Position numbers and translations under genes: made by a program
Source of the DNA: Ferroacidibacillus organovorans
GTDB taxonomy: Bacteria > Bacillota > Bacilli > Alicyclobacillales > SLC66
Reading direction: 5' to 3'
NCBI RefSeq assembly: GCF_001642725.1
Contig: NZ_LSUQ01000009.1
Span: 25,042 to 89,041, forward strand
DNA: 64,000 nucleotides
Notes under the pieces: model-generated
Databases searched by the model: none
The model's input: the letters and a program-made list of their open reading frames with translations, nothing else
Told to the model about the DNA's origin: nothing
Shown here: piece after piece, positions 26,642-35,500 of the stretch
Layout of the letters: the number at the start of each line of letters is the position of its first letter
How positions within the stretch are numbered: position 1 is the first letter of the stretch

Positions 26642-27547
26642 TCATGCGTTTTGTTTCTCTTGAATCAAACTCTGCCATAAGTAATAGGTCACAAAGCTTC
26701 GAAAAGGCGCCCACTTCGCAGTGATATGTCGTACTTCTTCCTCCCTTGGGCGGTACTCCATCCCCGTCAGTTTTTGCAGCGCGTTTTGCACACCAATGTC
26801 CGCGGCCGGAATAATGTCTTGTCTCCCTATCCCAAATAGCAGGAAACATTCTACGGTCCAGCGGCCAATGCCTCGAAGCGGAATCAATTGTTCGTACACT
26901 TGCTCATCTGGCATTTGACGAAACGACTCAAGATCCACCTTTCCATCCACCACTGACCGCGCAAAATCGATCACATACTCCGCCTTGCGCTGACTGAACG
27001 AGCGTTCTCGAAGTTGATCGTACGACCAACTCGCAACCTGTTCTGGAGATGGAAATACAGGCAAGAATCTGCCACCCCACGTAACGCGCTCTTCCCCTAA
27101 GTCTACCAAACGTTCGACCAAGGTGGCGGCAAACTGCACATTCAATTGTTGGCCAATGATAATCTTGACCATTGATTCAAACAGATCCGCATCTTGGATC
27201 GGACGCAGCCCGTACAATGGTTTCAAGAGAGGGCGCCACGCGACATCCGGCGTGACCAACGCATAAAAATCAACCACATTCACATGTGTTGAGAACATAT
27301 GTTTAATTTTCTGATGAATCTCTGTTCGCTCGTGATCATGCACTTGCGGATAAACAAGCTGGAGAAGCGGTCGCTCTACCGTACCCTTACCCGTTATGGT
27401 AATAGGAATGACCCTCGCATTCAATCGCATGGCCCTAGTAAAAGAAGATGTCTCAGCATCAATAACTGTCACCTTCGAGGGCCGAGACAGCGGTCGCTCT
27501 AGCATCTTTGAAAAATCAAACGGTTCAATCGGCGTTAAAATATCCAT
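26642..27547 (-). CDS. alkA: DNA-3-methyladenine glycosylase II (AlkA-type)
   Basis: The HhH-GPD superfamily enzyme removes alkylated bases from DNA. The 301-residue protein has an N-terminal AlkA-like domain. LFESMVKIIIGQQLNVQFAATLVERLV follows, then LIPLRGIGRWTVECFLLFGIGRQDIIPAADIGVQNAL, which is the helix-hairpin-helix plus the Gly/Pro-rich loop with the catalytic Asp in AADIG. It is divergent from an ogt-type gene, a pairing that makes sense for alkylation damage. It starts at ATG 27547. Confidence 0.92.
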   Translation of the reverse strand: MDILTPIEPFDFSKMLERPLSRPSKVTVIDAETSSFTRAMRLNARVIPITITGKGTVERPLLQLVYPQVHDHERTEIHQKIKHMFSTHVNVVDFYALVTPDVAWRPLLKPLYGLRPIQDADLFESMVKIIIGQQLNVQFAATLVERLVDLGEERVTWGGRFLPVFPSPEQVASWSYDQLRERSFSQRKAEYVIDFARSVVDGKVDLESFRQMPDEQVYEQLIPLRGIGRWTVECFLLFGIGRQDIIPAADIGVQNALQKLTGMEYRPREEEVRHITAKWAPFRSFVTYYLWQSLIQEKQNA

Positions 27548-27743
27548 TATGTTCGATTCCTTTCTTTCAGAGATATCGCTTGAAAATTGTAAAATAAGGT
27601 TTGCTGCGTATGAAAAGAATACCCTTTTTCAGCATTCGATATCTTGCTGACTTATTCCATAAGCTTACGTTTTGAGATCATCACATGTATAGTAGTGTTG
27701 CTAGGATAAAAGCCTGAATCGATGCATGAGAGGAGTAATCGCT

Positions 27744-28268
27744 ATGCTACAACCATCATCCACCGTCTATTTTGCAACCTTAAAGCACGAAGACTGGGAG
27801 TTGCGCCTTGCTGCAACAGACGTCGGGCTCTGTAACATTCTTCTTCCTAAGGAACCCTTCGATTCGCTGGAAGGATGGATAAAAAAATCAATTCCTGACG
27901 CGCGTCTGATTCATAGCGAAACCAAGTTACAGCCATACGCAAAAGAGATTAGGGAGTATTTCATGGGTCAGCGCACTGCGTTTTTCTCTCCACTTGACTT
28001 GCGCGGGACACCGTTTCAAGTCCAAGTATGGCGCGAACTTCTGCACATCCCGTTTGGTCAGACGCGAAGCTATTCTGAAATTGCGACAAACATCGGTCGG
28101 CCACGTGCAGTAAGAGCTGTTGGAGGTGCAAATGGGGCAAACCCTATCCCGATTATCATCCCCTGCCACCGGGTCATCGGCAAAAACGGAACGCTCACAG
28201 GTTACAGCGGCGGATTAGATATCAAGACAAAACTGCTCAACTTTGAAGGTTATGCACAAAAGGCTTGA
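27744..28268 (+). CDS. ogt: Methylated-DNA--protein-cysteine methyltransferase
   Basis: This suicide enzyme repairs O6-alkylguanine. The active site IIIPCHRVIGKNG (PCHRV) is near residue 139. The preceding TPFQVQVWRELLHIPFGQTRSYSEIATNIGRPRAVRAVGGANGANP is the HTH and Arg-finger region, and LTGYSGGLDIKTKLL closes the domain. I start at ATG 27744 because AGAGGAG lies ahead; ATG 27726 is upstream of it. The product of about 174 residues lacks an Ada regulatory domain. It is convergent with the tandem GNAT gene, whose stop codon follows directly. Confidence 0.94.
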   Translation: MLQPSSTVYFATLKHEDWELRLAATDVGLCNILLPKEPFDSLEGWIKKSIPDARLIHSETKLQPYAKEIREYFMGQRTAFFSPLDLRGTPFQVQVWRELLHIPFGQTRSYSEIATNIGRPRAVRAVGGANGANPIPIIIPCHRVIGKNGTLTGYSGGLDIKTKLLNFEGYAQKA

Positions 28269-29264
28269 TCACACCTCTGTGAGAGACTTTGCCAATTCAA
28301 TTTCATCGTGAATCTCAATGCCATGATCTCCAATGTGCGGAATCGCAGGTTTTATGCTCCGCGCCTGATCAATCGCGCCTGGATAGACGGCTGTGATACG
28401 ATAACCGCGCCGCTGGTAAAAGCGGATCGCTTCCAGATTGTCATTGCTTGTAATGAGCCACACCCTGCGGCACCCCGCTTTTTTTGCCTCATCTTCTACG
28501 CTGTGCAGCAGCGCCGTGCCGATTCCTATCCCTTGCCTCAACGCATTTAGACTCATCAGTTCACAGCCGCCGTTGTCATCCAGTCGATACGTTGTAGCAC
28601 CTACCAGTGCATCCTCGACCTTGGCGATCCGTTGGATTAGGTCGGGAAGTCGATAGACATGTCCGCGACTAACCATTCGATCGCCACCCCACTCCGCTTC
28701 CCATAGCTCCCTTAACTTCATTCGATCCCTTTCGGTTTGCGGGTGTTGTATTTGAAGTTCCGCTCGTATTTTCTCAAAATCTCCATCACGCATTTTCATC
28801 GTCTGAAAAAGAGTTCCCTTCCGATCAAACTGAATCACCGTCCGAAAACCGAACTTCTGGTACAATCTGATCGCACGTTGATTGAACACAGCAACGGTCA
28901 GGCGCAGCGCGTGACCCGGATGATTTGCGACGATTACCGCCAACACAAACGCCAAGAAAGAAGAACCCCGCCCCTTTCCCGTCCAGTCAGGACGCATGCC
29001 AAGTCCAAAATCAATGACCTCATCCCCACCATGATCATAGGCGAACAACGCGTTTCCTGTTGACACCTGTGCTGAATCTCCGGTGCAATAAAAACCAATC
29101 ATCTGCCAATCCTCAGAATAAACAGCACGATAGGATCCATTCATTAATTCTGCGATTGCTTCCTCAGAAACGCCGATGTTATAGAAATCATAAGGTGAGC
29201 CGTACGACCAGTTTGCAATTTCGATCGCGCGTTCTCGGTTTATTTCATCCGTTGTGAAGTTCAA
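28269..29264 (-). CDS. Tandem GNAT acetyltransferase
   Basis: Two GNAT domains are fused. The first (residues 1-150) has MRPDWTGKGRGSSFLAFVLAV as motif A and LRLTVAVFNQRAIRLYQKFGFRTV as motif B. The second (about 185-330) has LNALRQGIGIGTALLHSVEDEAKKAG and VWLITSNDNLEAIRFYQRRGYRITAVYPG, the latter like a Bacillus YobR-type domain. The start is TTG 29264, where AAGGAGGCCGATTT is well placed and the HEAT gene stop overlaps (TTGA). The substrate is unknown. Confidence 0.87.
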   Translation of the reverse strand: MNFTTDEINRERAIEIANWSYGSPYDFYNIGVSEEAIAELMNGSYRAVYSEDWQMIGFYCTGDSAQVSTGNALFAYDHGGDEVIDFGLGMRPDWTGKGRGSSFLAFVLAVIVANHPGHALRLTVAVFNQRAIRLYQKFGFRTVIQFDRKGTLFQTMKMRDGDFEKIRAELQIQHPQTERDRMKLRELWEAEWGGDRMVSRGHVYRLPDLIQRIAKVEDALVGATTYRLDDNGGCELMSLNALRQGIGIGTALLHSVEDEAKKAGCRRVWLITSNDNLEAIRFYQRRGYRITAVYPGAIDQARSIKPAIPHIGDHGIEIHDEIELAKSLTEV

Positions 29265-30103
29265 AAATCGGCCTCCTTTTGAGCGATGAAATACTCTTTG
29301 CATCTCTTCCTGAGATTTTTTATGGCTTTGGTTACAGCCTTTTGAACATAGGGTCGCGAATCGGCCTCAAGCAACGCAAGAACATGCTTGGCAGCCACCG
29401 CGTACTTCGCCCCGTTCGCCGCGGAAAAAATCATGGCAAGATTCCAGCGCACCTGTTCATCGTCTATTTCAATCCAGTGATCCAATCGATCAAGAACTTG
29501 TATCGGGTAGTCACGGATGAGTCCACTGCCTAGCGCGAAGGGACCAAGATTCTCCCTGACATACACCGCGCGATCAGGCAGAAGCGCCTCGATGAGATCG
29601 AGTATCTTTGGCGCATGGTCAGCGATTCGACGATGGCCTGCATACATCGCGGCCAATGCGACAGCCCTTCGAACCTTGTCCGAAGGGTCAGCTGTCCACA
29701 TTTGCATCGTTGGGTAGAATCGATCGAAATGAGCTGCCAGAATGCGTCCACAAGCGTCTGCTACCCACTCGCGAACTTCCCAATTGGTGTGATCCGCCAA
29801 TTTATGTAAGACATTAGCGACTTCCTCCTGATGCTCCGCATAGCAAGAAGAAAGCACGTAGGCTCCTACTTCCTCTGCCGTATGGTTTCCACTCCGGCAC
29901 AGAGCAAGTCCAACACGAAAACGTCCCTCTGCATCGAGTGAAAAATGTCGCTCGATCTCTTTAATCGCCATTCTTTTCGCGGCGGCATTCGCCGTGCCAG
30001 CGTGTGTCGTGGCTTGTGTTTGAAGAGATTCAATCATGTCGAAGATCGATTCCTGAACAACTGCTTCTTCAAACTTTGCGCACCAATCATCCGCGCCACA
30101 CAA
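29261..30103 (-). CDS. HEAT-repeat protein
   Basis: The 280-residue protein is built of helical repeats. Examples are VANVLHKLADHTNWEVREWVADACG, MWTADPSDKVRRAVALAAMYAGH, LPDRAVYVRENLGPFALGSGLI and DEQVRWNLAMIFSAANGAKYA, each with the HEAT pattern of a helix ending in VR or similar. A DNA-alkylation-repair (AlkD-like) fold is possible given the neighbours at 26642-28268, but no catalytic residues are identified. TTG 30103 is chosen because GGGGGGATCGCC precedes it; the frame opens at TTG 30124. It is coupled to the GNAT gene. Confidence 0.75.
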   Translation of the reverse strand: MCGADDWCAKFEEAVVQESIFDMIESLQTQATTHAGTANAAAKRMAIKEIERHFSLDAEGRFRVGLALCRSGNHTAEEVGAYVLSSCYAEHQEEVANVLHKLADHTNWEVREWVADACGRILAAHFDRFYPTMQMWTADPSDKVRRAVALAAMYAGHRRIADHAPKILDLIEALLPDRAVYVRENLGPFALGSGLIRDYPIQVLDRLDHWIEIDDEQVRWNLAMIFSAANGAKYAVAAKHVLALLEADSRPYVQKAVTKAIKNLRKRCKEYFIAQKEADF

Positions 30104-30128
30104 TGGCGATCCCCCCTGGTACAACCCT

Positions 30129-31574
30129 CTACATCTCTTTTACAGACAGAGCTTGATCAACGTGTTCTAAACGATTTGAATCCCTTTTCTTTGTAACAAA
30201 ACCCAATACGATCCCTATCGCGATATAGATAAACGTGAGATAAAGCACGAGGTTTAGCGGCCACGCCGGAATCGGGTAAATCGTCGTAAGCAGCGGAATC
30301 CCCATCACAATAACCCCTAAGAGAGAGGGAATTATTCCGATCAACCAACTCATTTTGTAGTGTTGCTCATCTTTCCACCACATGCGCATCCACGCCAAAT
30401 TGACAGAAACATAGAGCGTCAATCCCAGAACATCAGCCGCTGCAACAAGATAACTAAACCCCATCGGGTAGGGGGACGCGACGAGTCCCAAACAAAGGAG
30501 TAACAGCGCAGACAACACAGAGAGTACGATCGCTGCGTGATGCGGTGTAAAATATTTATGATGAACTGCGGAAAACCACGAGGGAAGAACCCCATCTCTC
30601 CCCATGGAATAGATCACTCGCACACTCGCATTGGCACTCGCCAAGGACACACCGAGCGCTGAAGTCATTCCTGCAAAATCGACTAAAAGTGCCATCCACT
30701 TCCCTACGAAGCGAGTGGCTAGCGTACTCATGGGCAGCGTCGCAGAAGCTAACTCTTTTCCGTGATTCAATCCATACCCAATGGAAATGGCATAAGAGAC
30801 GAGCACATAGAGAATGCCTCCCAATACCAGCGTTGTAAAAATAACCGCAGGAATCGTACGAAAACGGTCTTTAGTTTCTTCAGAGACGGTGGCTGACGCC
30901 TCAAATCCAGCGAATGCGCCAACGCCATAAAGCATGCCAAAAATGATGCCGATAAAAGATTGGGGAGACTCGCCAGGGAGAAAAACGGCGAGAGTATTTC
31001 CTGCAGCACCCCCTTTTGCAATGATAATGATAGACAATAAAACAATAACACTCGTTTCCAGAATGATCAAAACGAGATCCGTGCGTGCCGACGCGCGAAT
31101 CCCCCGGATGACTAAAACCGTGACGGCAATTAAAGCGAAGAACGAAAAGATCATCCAGTCCACATTGATGCCAAATGCTTGTGCAATAAAACCTTGCGCA
31201 AAATAACCAAACACTAAGAGATTCGATGGCAGTGCCAATCCATACGCAAGGGATAGCATCCAACCTGACAAAAAGCCAAACACCTTATGAAAAGCCATGC
31301 TGTTAAAGGTATACGCCGCGCCCGCAGAAGCGTACCTCCGCGTAAAATGCAAAATCGAGACGGCAGTAAAAAAGGAAGCAATCATGGCAAAAACAAAGGC
31401 CAGTGGTACGGCTGTACCAGTATACTGTGCCATAGCCTGTGGAAGAAAAAGCACACTGGCTGCGGGAGCCATATTGCCAAACGAGATGGCTAAAGCTCCC
31501 CAAAAACTCACACTCCCGTCTTTTAATCGATTTGGCGTCGCCTCTAATGCTTGATTCGTTGACAATGCTCTCAT
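30129..31574 (-). CDS. APC superfamily amino acid permease
   Basis: The 481-residue protein has about 12 membrane spans. SVSFWGALAISFGNMAPAASVLF is the TM1 region. YTFNSMAFHKVFGFLSGWMLSLAYGLALPSN and LYGVGAFAGFEASATVSEETKDRFRTIP (TM6 and loop) match the family. The last spans are followed by a charged tail. It fits the group of transporters for amino acids, ethanolamine or polyamines; the substrate is not evident. It is 26 bases upstream of the HEAT gene, so the three leftward genes may be one operon. Confidence 0.88.
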   Translation of the reverse strand: MRALSTNQALEATPNRLKDGSVSFWGALAISFGNMAPAASVLFLPQAMAQYTGTAVPLAFVFAMIASFFTAVSILHFTRRYASAGAAYTFNSMAFHKVFGFLSGWMLSLAYGLALPSNLLVFGYFAQGFIAQAFGINVDWMIFSFFALIAVTVLVIRGIRASARTDLVLIILETSVIVLLSIIIIAKGGAAGNTLAVFLPGESPQSFIGIIFGMLYGVGAFAGFEASATVSEETKDRFRTIPAVIFTTLVLGGILYVLVSYAISIGYGLNHGKELASATLPMSTLATRFVGKWMALLVDFAGMTSALGVSLASANASVRVIYSMGRDGVLPSWFSAVHHKYFTPHHAAIVLSVLSALLLLCLGLVASPYPMGFSYLVAAADVLGLTLYVSVNLAWMRMWWKDEQHYKMSWLIGIIPSLLGVIVMGIPLLTTIYPIPAWPLNLVLYLTFIYIAIGIVLGFVTKKRDSNRLEHVDQALSVKEM

Positions 31575-31639
31575 CCTTTCAAATCATGACCCTCTGATGT
31601 GAAATCACAATGTCCATCAGCAAATCTTTCAATCGAGAT

Positions 31640-33367
31640 TCACGTGAGATCCTCAAGAGGAATCGACTTGAAAGCCACGAAGACTTGCAAATCGTTCTCT
31701 GTAACCAGTCGGTTGTTTAAAATATCCCTATTGGCATCCATCGAAAAGGACTTGTTTACCCAAGACTCCGTGACAAGCAATCGCCTTTTATCGTGAAAAT
31801 GGATCATGTCATACTGAGCCTCTTCAAGCAGGTGGATCGCGGCAAACACTTCATACATAAACAAAGCCAACCTTTTCGCCATAGCAGATTGAACTTCATA
31901 CGCTTGTTGGAGCACGTGTCCCATCAACTTCTCACATCGCATGAGTTCTGTACGAAGCGTGTCACGCAGACGCTCTGTGCCAGAAAGATGGAGCAACTGA
32001 AGCGTGTTTTCTAAATCACCGAGAAATTCTACGGCGCCTCCCTTTTGTAAATTTTTCAGAACTTCAAGCGCCTGAATGTTGGCTGTCCCTTCCCAAATGG
32101 GATTGACAAGTGCATCTCGAAGCAGCCGCGCAGTTACGTATTCTTCGATATAACCATTCCCACCATGGAGTTCCATCGCTTGCCTTGTCGACGTTACTCC
32201 AAGCTCACTACAATGAAGCTTTACAAGCGATAGAAGAATTCGCAAAAGATGAACACTCTTATTTTGATCTCGTTCATAGGTGTGCACTTCGTCAAAACGT
32301 TTGATCGTCTGCGCCACAATGGCCCACCCAGCCTCAATCTCCACAGCAAGATCAGAGAGTGTCTCGCGCACCATCGGAAATTGCATTACATTTTGACCAA
32401 ACGCTGCTCGTTGACTTGTATATAGCGCTGCCTCACTTAACGCCCGCCTCGCAGAAGCCAATCCTGACAAAGCCGTTCCGAGACGGGAAACATTCAAGGC
32501 TTCTGCCATGTATTTAAACCCTTTCGTTTCCTCGCCAATCAGGTACCCGATTGCTTCTTCAAAGACTAATTCTCCGCTCGCTACAGCGCGCACGCCAAGT
32601 TTATCTTTAAGACGACGGATGGTCACGCGATTGTGCGTTCCATCTGGTAATGTGCGAGGAACAAGAAAGAGCCCGAGTCCGCGTGTGTCTGGGAGATCGT
32701 TGACGCGTGCAAGAACGATCGCAATTTCGGCGTCGCAGTTGCTTGCGAACCATTTCTCTCCCGTCAATCGATAGTGGTCGCCTTCCACAACCGCAACCGT
32801 TTTGATTGCCCCAACATCCGATCCACCTTGAATCTCTGTCAAAAATGTCGCACCTTGCACAAACCATTCATGGTCGAGGGATGCGAGTCGAGAGAGATAC
32901 ATTTCTTTTTGTTGGTCTGATCCAAATTTTTCGAGTACAAACGCCGCAGACTGCGTTAATCCCACAGGGCACGTAAACCCTGGTTCTGCTTCACACAACA
33001 GATATAAAAGAATAGCGTTCACAAAGAATGGGATGCGAGACGGAGCGTTTGCATCATATCGATAAGCGACGACACCTGTCCCATAGCCATCTCTTACCGT
33101 TTGCAGGTATCCCTCGTTATACCAGACTTCATTAATTTCTTCCCCTTTTTTATTGTATCGAATAAGCTTGGGAGCACCGTCTCTGTCCGTATACACCGCA
33201 CGCCGATCCATGGGTCCCGCAGCCAATTGTCCTGTTTTTCGAAACGAATCTTCCACATAGGTTAAAACTGATTCGGGAAGATATCGCTTGGCATAGCGCG
33301 TCAGGATGGGGTCATCCTCGTACCAATTGAGCTCATTGACCGACTTGAGTTGGCTGTAATCCAACAT
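31640..33367 (-). CDS. Acyl-CoA dehydrogenase (large form)
   Basis: The 575-residue FAD enzyme oxidises an acyl-CoA to enoyl-CoA. FVQGATFLTEIQGGSDVGAIKTVA near residue 170 and LTGEKWFASNCDAEIAIVLARV are the flavin/substrate signatures. GFKYMAEALNVSRLGTALSGLASARRALSEA and MELHGGNGYIEEYVTARLLRDALVNPIWEGTANIQALEVL are typical of the long AidB/FadE-like branch, with the usual EGT near the end. The gene lies downstream of the acyl-CoA ligase and MerR genes. It starts at ATG 33367 behind AGGGGGACTCCAGG. Confidence 0.92.
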   Translation of the reverse strand: MLDYSQLKSVNELNWYEDDPILTRYAKRYLPESVLTYVEDSFRKTGQLAAGPMDRRAVYTDRDGAPKLIRYNKKGEEINEVWYNEGYLQTVRDGYGTGVVAYRYDANAPSRIPFFVNAILLYLLCEAEPGFTCPVGLTQSAAFVLEKFGSDQQKEMYLSRLASLDHEWFVQGATFLTEIQGGSDVGAIKTVAVVEGDHYRLTGEKWFASNCDAEIAIVLARVNDLPDTRGLGLFLVPRTLPDGTHNRVTIRRLKDKLGVRAVASGELVFEEAIGYLIGEETKGFKYMAEALNVSRLGTALSGLASARRALSEAALYTSQRAAFGQNVMQFPMVRETLSDLAVEIEAGWAIVAQTIKRFDEVHTYERDQNKSVHLLRILLSLVKLHCSELGVTSTRQAMELHGGNGYIEEYVTARLLRDALVNPIWEGTANIQALEVLKNLQKGGAVEFLGDLENTLQLLHLSGTERLRDTLRTELMRCEKLMGHVLQQAYEVQSAMAKRLALFMYEVFAAIHLLEEAQYDMIHFHDKRRLLVTESWVNKSFSMDANRDILNNRLVTENDLQVFVAFKSIPLEDLT

Positions 33368-33407
33368 CCTGGAGTCCCCCTTTTATCCTAAAGATGCAAC
33401 CCGTCAT

Positions 33408-34895
33408 CTATTTTTTGAGATCGTTCTTCAAAACTTTCCCATTCGCATTGCGCGGTAATTCTGGTACAAATTGATAAATGCGAGGACATTTATAATCCGC
33501 AAGTGAACTCGCCACGTGTGTGCGCAACTCTTGTTCTGTGACACTCTTATTTAAAACAACGACTGCCTTGACCGTTTCCCCCCATTCATCATTGGGAACG
33601 CCCACCACACACGCCTCTGTTACAGCGGGATGACTGGAAAGGACTTCCTCAATCTCTCGTGGATAAATATTAACGCCTCCGGATATGATGATGTCTTTTT
33701 TTCGATCGACGATAAACACATAGCCCTCTTCATCTCGGTACGCAATATCGCCTGTTTTCAGCCAACCATGATCCGTAACTTCAGAAATACCATGAAGCGC
33801 ATGGTAGTATCCGAGCATGAGTGTATCTCCCGCAAGAATGATTTCACCCCTTTCGCCAGATGACACATCCGTTCCATCATCACGCACCACGCGAAGCTCC
33901 ATATTGAGCGTTGGATGCATTCCAATGCTTCCAGCTTTCGCAAGATGCTCATCTGGACTTAAAAAAGATCCATTCGGTCCTGCTTCTGTCAAACCATAGA
34001 CTTGATAAAAGCGATCGCTCTGAAAAGCTGATTTAATCTGGATATACGCGGTTGACGCTAGAGACCCTCCACCGTAAGCAAAAACCCTCACACTCGAAAG
34101 ATCAAACGATTGGACATTCAACTCTTTTGCGGCCAAAATATAGCCAATTGGCGCGGCGAATGTAATGGTCGAATGTTCGGATTGTATGGATTGCAAAAAT
34201 AACTGTGGGCTAAAGTCAGCAATGACATGAGAACTTCCGGCATAAATTCCGCTCAAAAAGAAACAATTCAACGGAGCCGAGTGTGTCAGAGGCATTAGGG
34301 TAAGCAGCTTATCTGATCGAGTGATGTGAAACTCTACACAAATCGCGGCAGCCAGGTTGCGTAATCGGTCGTGACTAAACAACACGGCCTTGGGAGTACC
34401 TGTCGTACCAGAAGTAAACAGAATTTCACATGGATCTTCTGCTCGAATCGGGAGATCAAGGTTTGAAGTTGGCAGATGGTGTTGAAATTGAAGAATGTTT
34501 TGTATACAGTGCATCCAAATCGTTGATATTGCATGATTTAACTCATGAATCATGGTAGAGAACGACGCTTCATAGAGAATACCTACCGCTCCAATGTTCA
34601 TGAGCACTTGTACGAGTTCTTCCTTGGTCAGTCGGGTATTGATCGGTGCTACAATGGCGCCGATTTTTAAAACGCCAAAAAACGAAAACAAAAATTGCTC
34701 ATTATTTCGAGACAAAATCAGAATACGCTCGCCAGATCCAACACCAGAATTCTTCAGGTAATGTGCAATTTGGTTCGCGAACGCATTGACTTGCGAATAC
34801 GATAAACGCGAGGTGGGTGTGACAAACGCCTCTTCTGTTAAATATTTACGTGCATTTCGCTCTAAAAGACCGTGAACCGTAGCCTGACTCGTCAA
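33408..34895 (-). CDS. AMP-dependent acyl-CoA synthetase/ligase
   Basis: The 495-residue adenylate-forming enzyme has the P-loop LFTSGTTGTPKAVLFSHDRL near residue 165. It also has QVYGLTEAGPNGSFL (A5), LKTGDIAYRDEEGYVFIVDRKKDIIISGGVNIYPREIEEVL (A7-A8) and the C-terminal lysine in RNANGKVLKNDLKK (A10). It activates a carboxylic acid with ATP to acyl-AMP and then acyl-CoA. Beside an acyl-CoA dehydrogenase, a fatty or branched-chain acid is likely. It overlaps the MerR gene by 4 bases. Confidence 0.92.
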   Translation of the reverse strand: MTSQATVHGLLERNARKYLTEEAFVTPTSRLSYSQVNAFANQIAHYLKNSGVGSGERILILSRNNEQFLFSFFGVLKIGAIVAPINTRLTKEELVQVLMNIGAVGILYEASFSTMIHELNHAISTIWMHCIQNILQFQHHLPTSNLDLPIRAEDPCEILFTSGTTGTPKAVLFSHDRLRNLAAAICVEFHITRSDKLLTLMPLTHSAPLNCFFLSGIYAGSSHVIADFSPQLFLQSIQSEHSTITFAAPIGYILAAKELNVQSFDLSSVRVFAYGGGSLASTAYIQIKSAFQSDRFYQVYGLTEAGPNGSFLSPDEHLAKAGSIGMHPTLNMELRVVRDDGTDVSSGERGEIILAGDTLMLGYYHALHGISEVTDHGWLKTGDIAYRDEEGYVFIVDRKKDIIISGGVNIYPREIEEVLSSHPAVTEACVVGVPNDEWGETVKAVVVLNKSVTEQELRTHVASSLADYKCPRIYQFVPELPRNANGKVLKNDLKK

Positions 34896-35320
34896 CTCTG
34901 TTCACCGCCTTTTCGAACTGTATCGATCGCCTCAGAATCAGGAATAACTTCTTTGAGAAATCGATCACGGTGAAGAAGGAGATCTGCTTTCAGCATCTCA
35001 AGCTGATCAATTTTTTCCTCAATCTCCTTTAGTCTTTCATCTGTAAATTGAAGTATGCGTTCCTTTTCAATGACTCCTTTTGGGTTCATCTCGTACAAGT
35101 CAACCATTTCTTTAATATCCTGAAGACTAAATCCGAGCCGTTTACCGCGAAGAATCAGTTTCAATCGGCGACGTTCCCGTTGTGTATAAAATCGTGGATG
35201 ATTGGGAGTATCCCGATCTACTGAGGTTAACAGTCCAACTTCTTCATAGTAGCGAATGGTTCGCGTACTGATATCAAACCGTTCCGCAAGATCTGTGATG
35301 GAATAAAGCCGTTCCTTCAA
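34892..35320 (-). CDS. MerR-family regulator, LiuR-like
   Basis: The 142-residue protein has the MerR DNA-binding region YSITDLAERFDISTRTIRYYEEVGLLTSVDRD at its N-terminus. LKLILRGKRLGFSLQDIKEMVDLYEM is followed by a long coiled coil. This layout lacks the metal-binding cysteines and matches the LiuR-type regulators of acyl-CoA and leucine catabolism. The start is TTG 35320 behind AAGGGGGTCTGCGC. It is the first gene of the operon with the ligase and dehydrogenase and probably regulates itself through the palindrome at 35342-35357. Confidence 0.85.
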   Translation of the reverse strand: MKERLYSITDLAERFDISTRTIRYYEEVGLLTSVDRDTPNHPRFYTQRERRRLKLILRGKRLGFSLQDIKEMVDLYEMNPKGVIEKERILQFTDERLKEIEEKIDQLEMLKADLLLHRDRFLKEVIPDSEAIDTVRKGGEQS

Positions 35321-35341
35321 GCGCAGACCCCCTTGTTGCCA

Positions 35342-35357
35342 TTTACGTTAACGTCAA
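35342..35357. promoter_or_regulatory. LiuR-like palindromic operator
   Basis: TTTACGTTAACGTCAA is a near-perfect palindrome about 20 bases upstream of the MerR gene start. It matches the known proteobacterial LiuR motif (TTTACGTnnACGTAAA-like), and MerR proteins bind such dyads at their own promoters. On the minus strand, TTGCAG and TATTGA with a 16-base spacer could form the promoter that this box overlaps. Binding is inferred. Confidence 0.6.
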
Positions 35358-35432
35358 TACAACCCTATGATAAATCTGCAATTTAGAAAAGTAAATGGTA
35401 TTCTGCAATCGGCGAAGTCAAAACATCGTCAC

Positions 35433-35471
35433 AAAAAATCCCGGAGACACGATACCGATCGTGTCTCCGGG
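35433..35471 (-). terminator. Strong intrinsic terminator
   Basis: Arms TCCCGGAGACACGAT and ATCGTGTCTCCGGGA pair perfectly over 15 bases around ACCG. On the minus strand the stem is followed by TTTTTT. It ends the transcript of the BtuF-like gene (stop 35501), separating it from the MerR operon. The gap 35321-35432 otherwise holds the MerR promoter. Confidence 0.88.
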
Positions 35472-35500
35472 AAGAATGCGTAGCAGTGACCGTGGAATGT

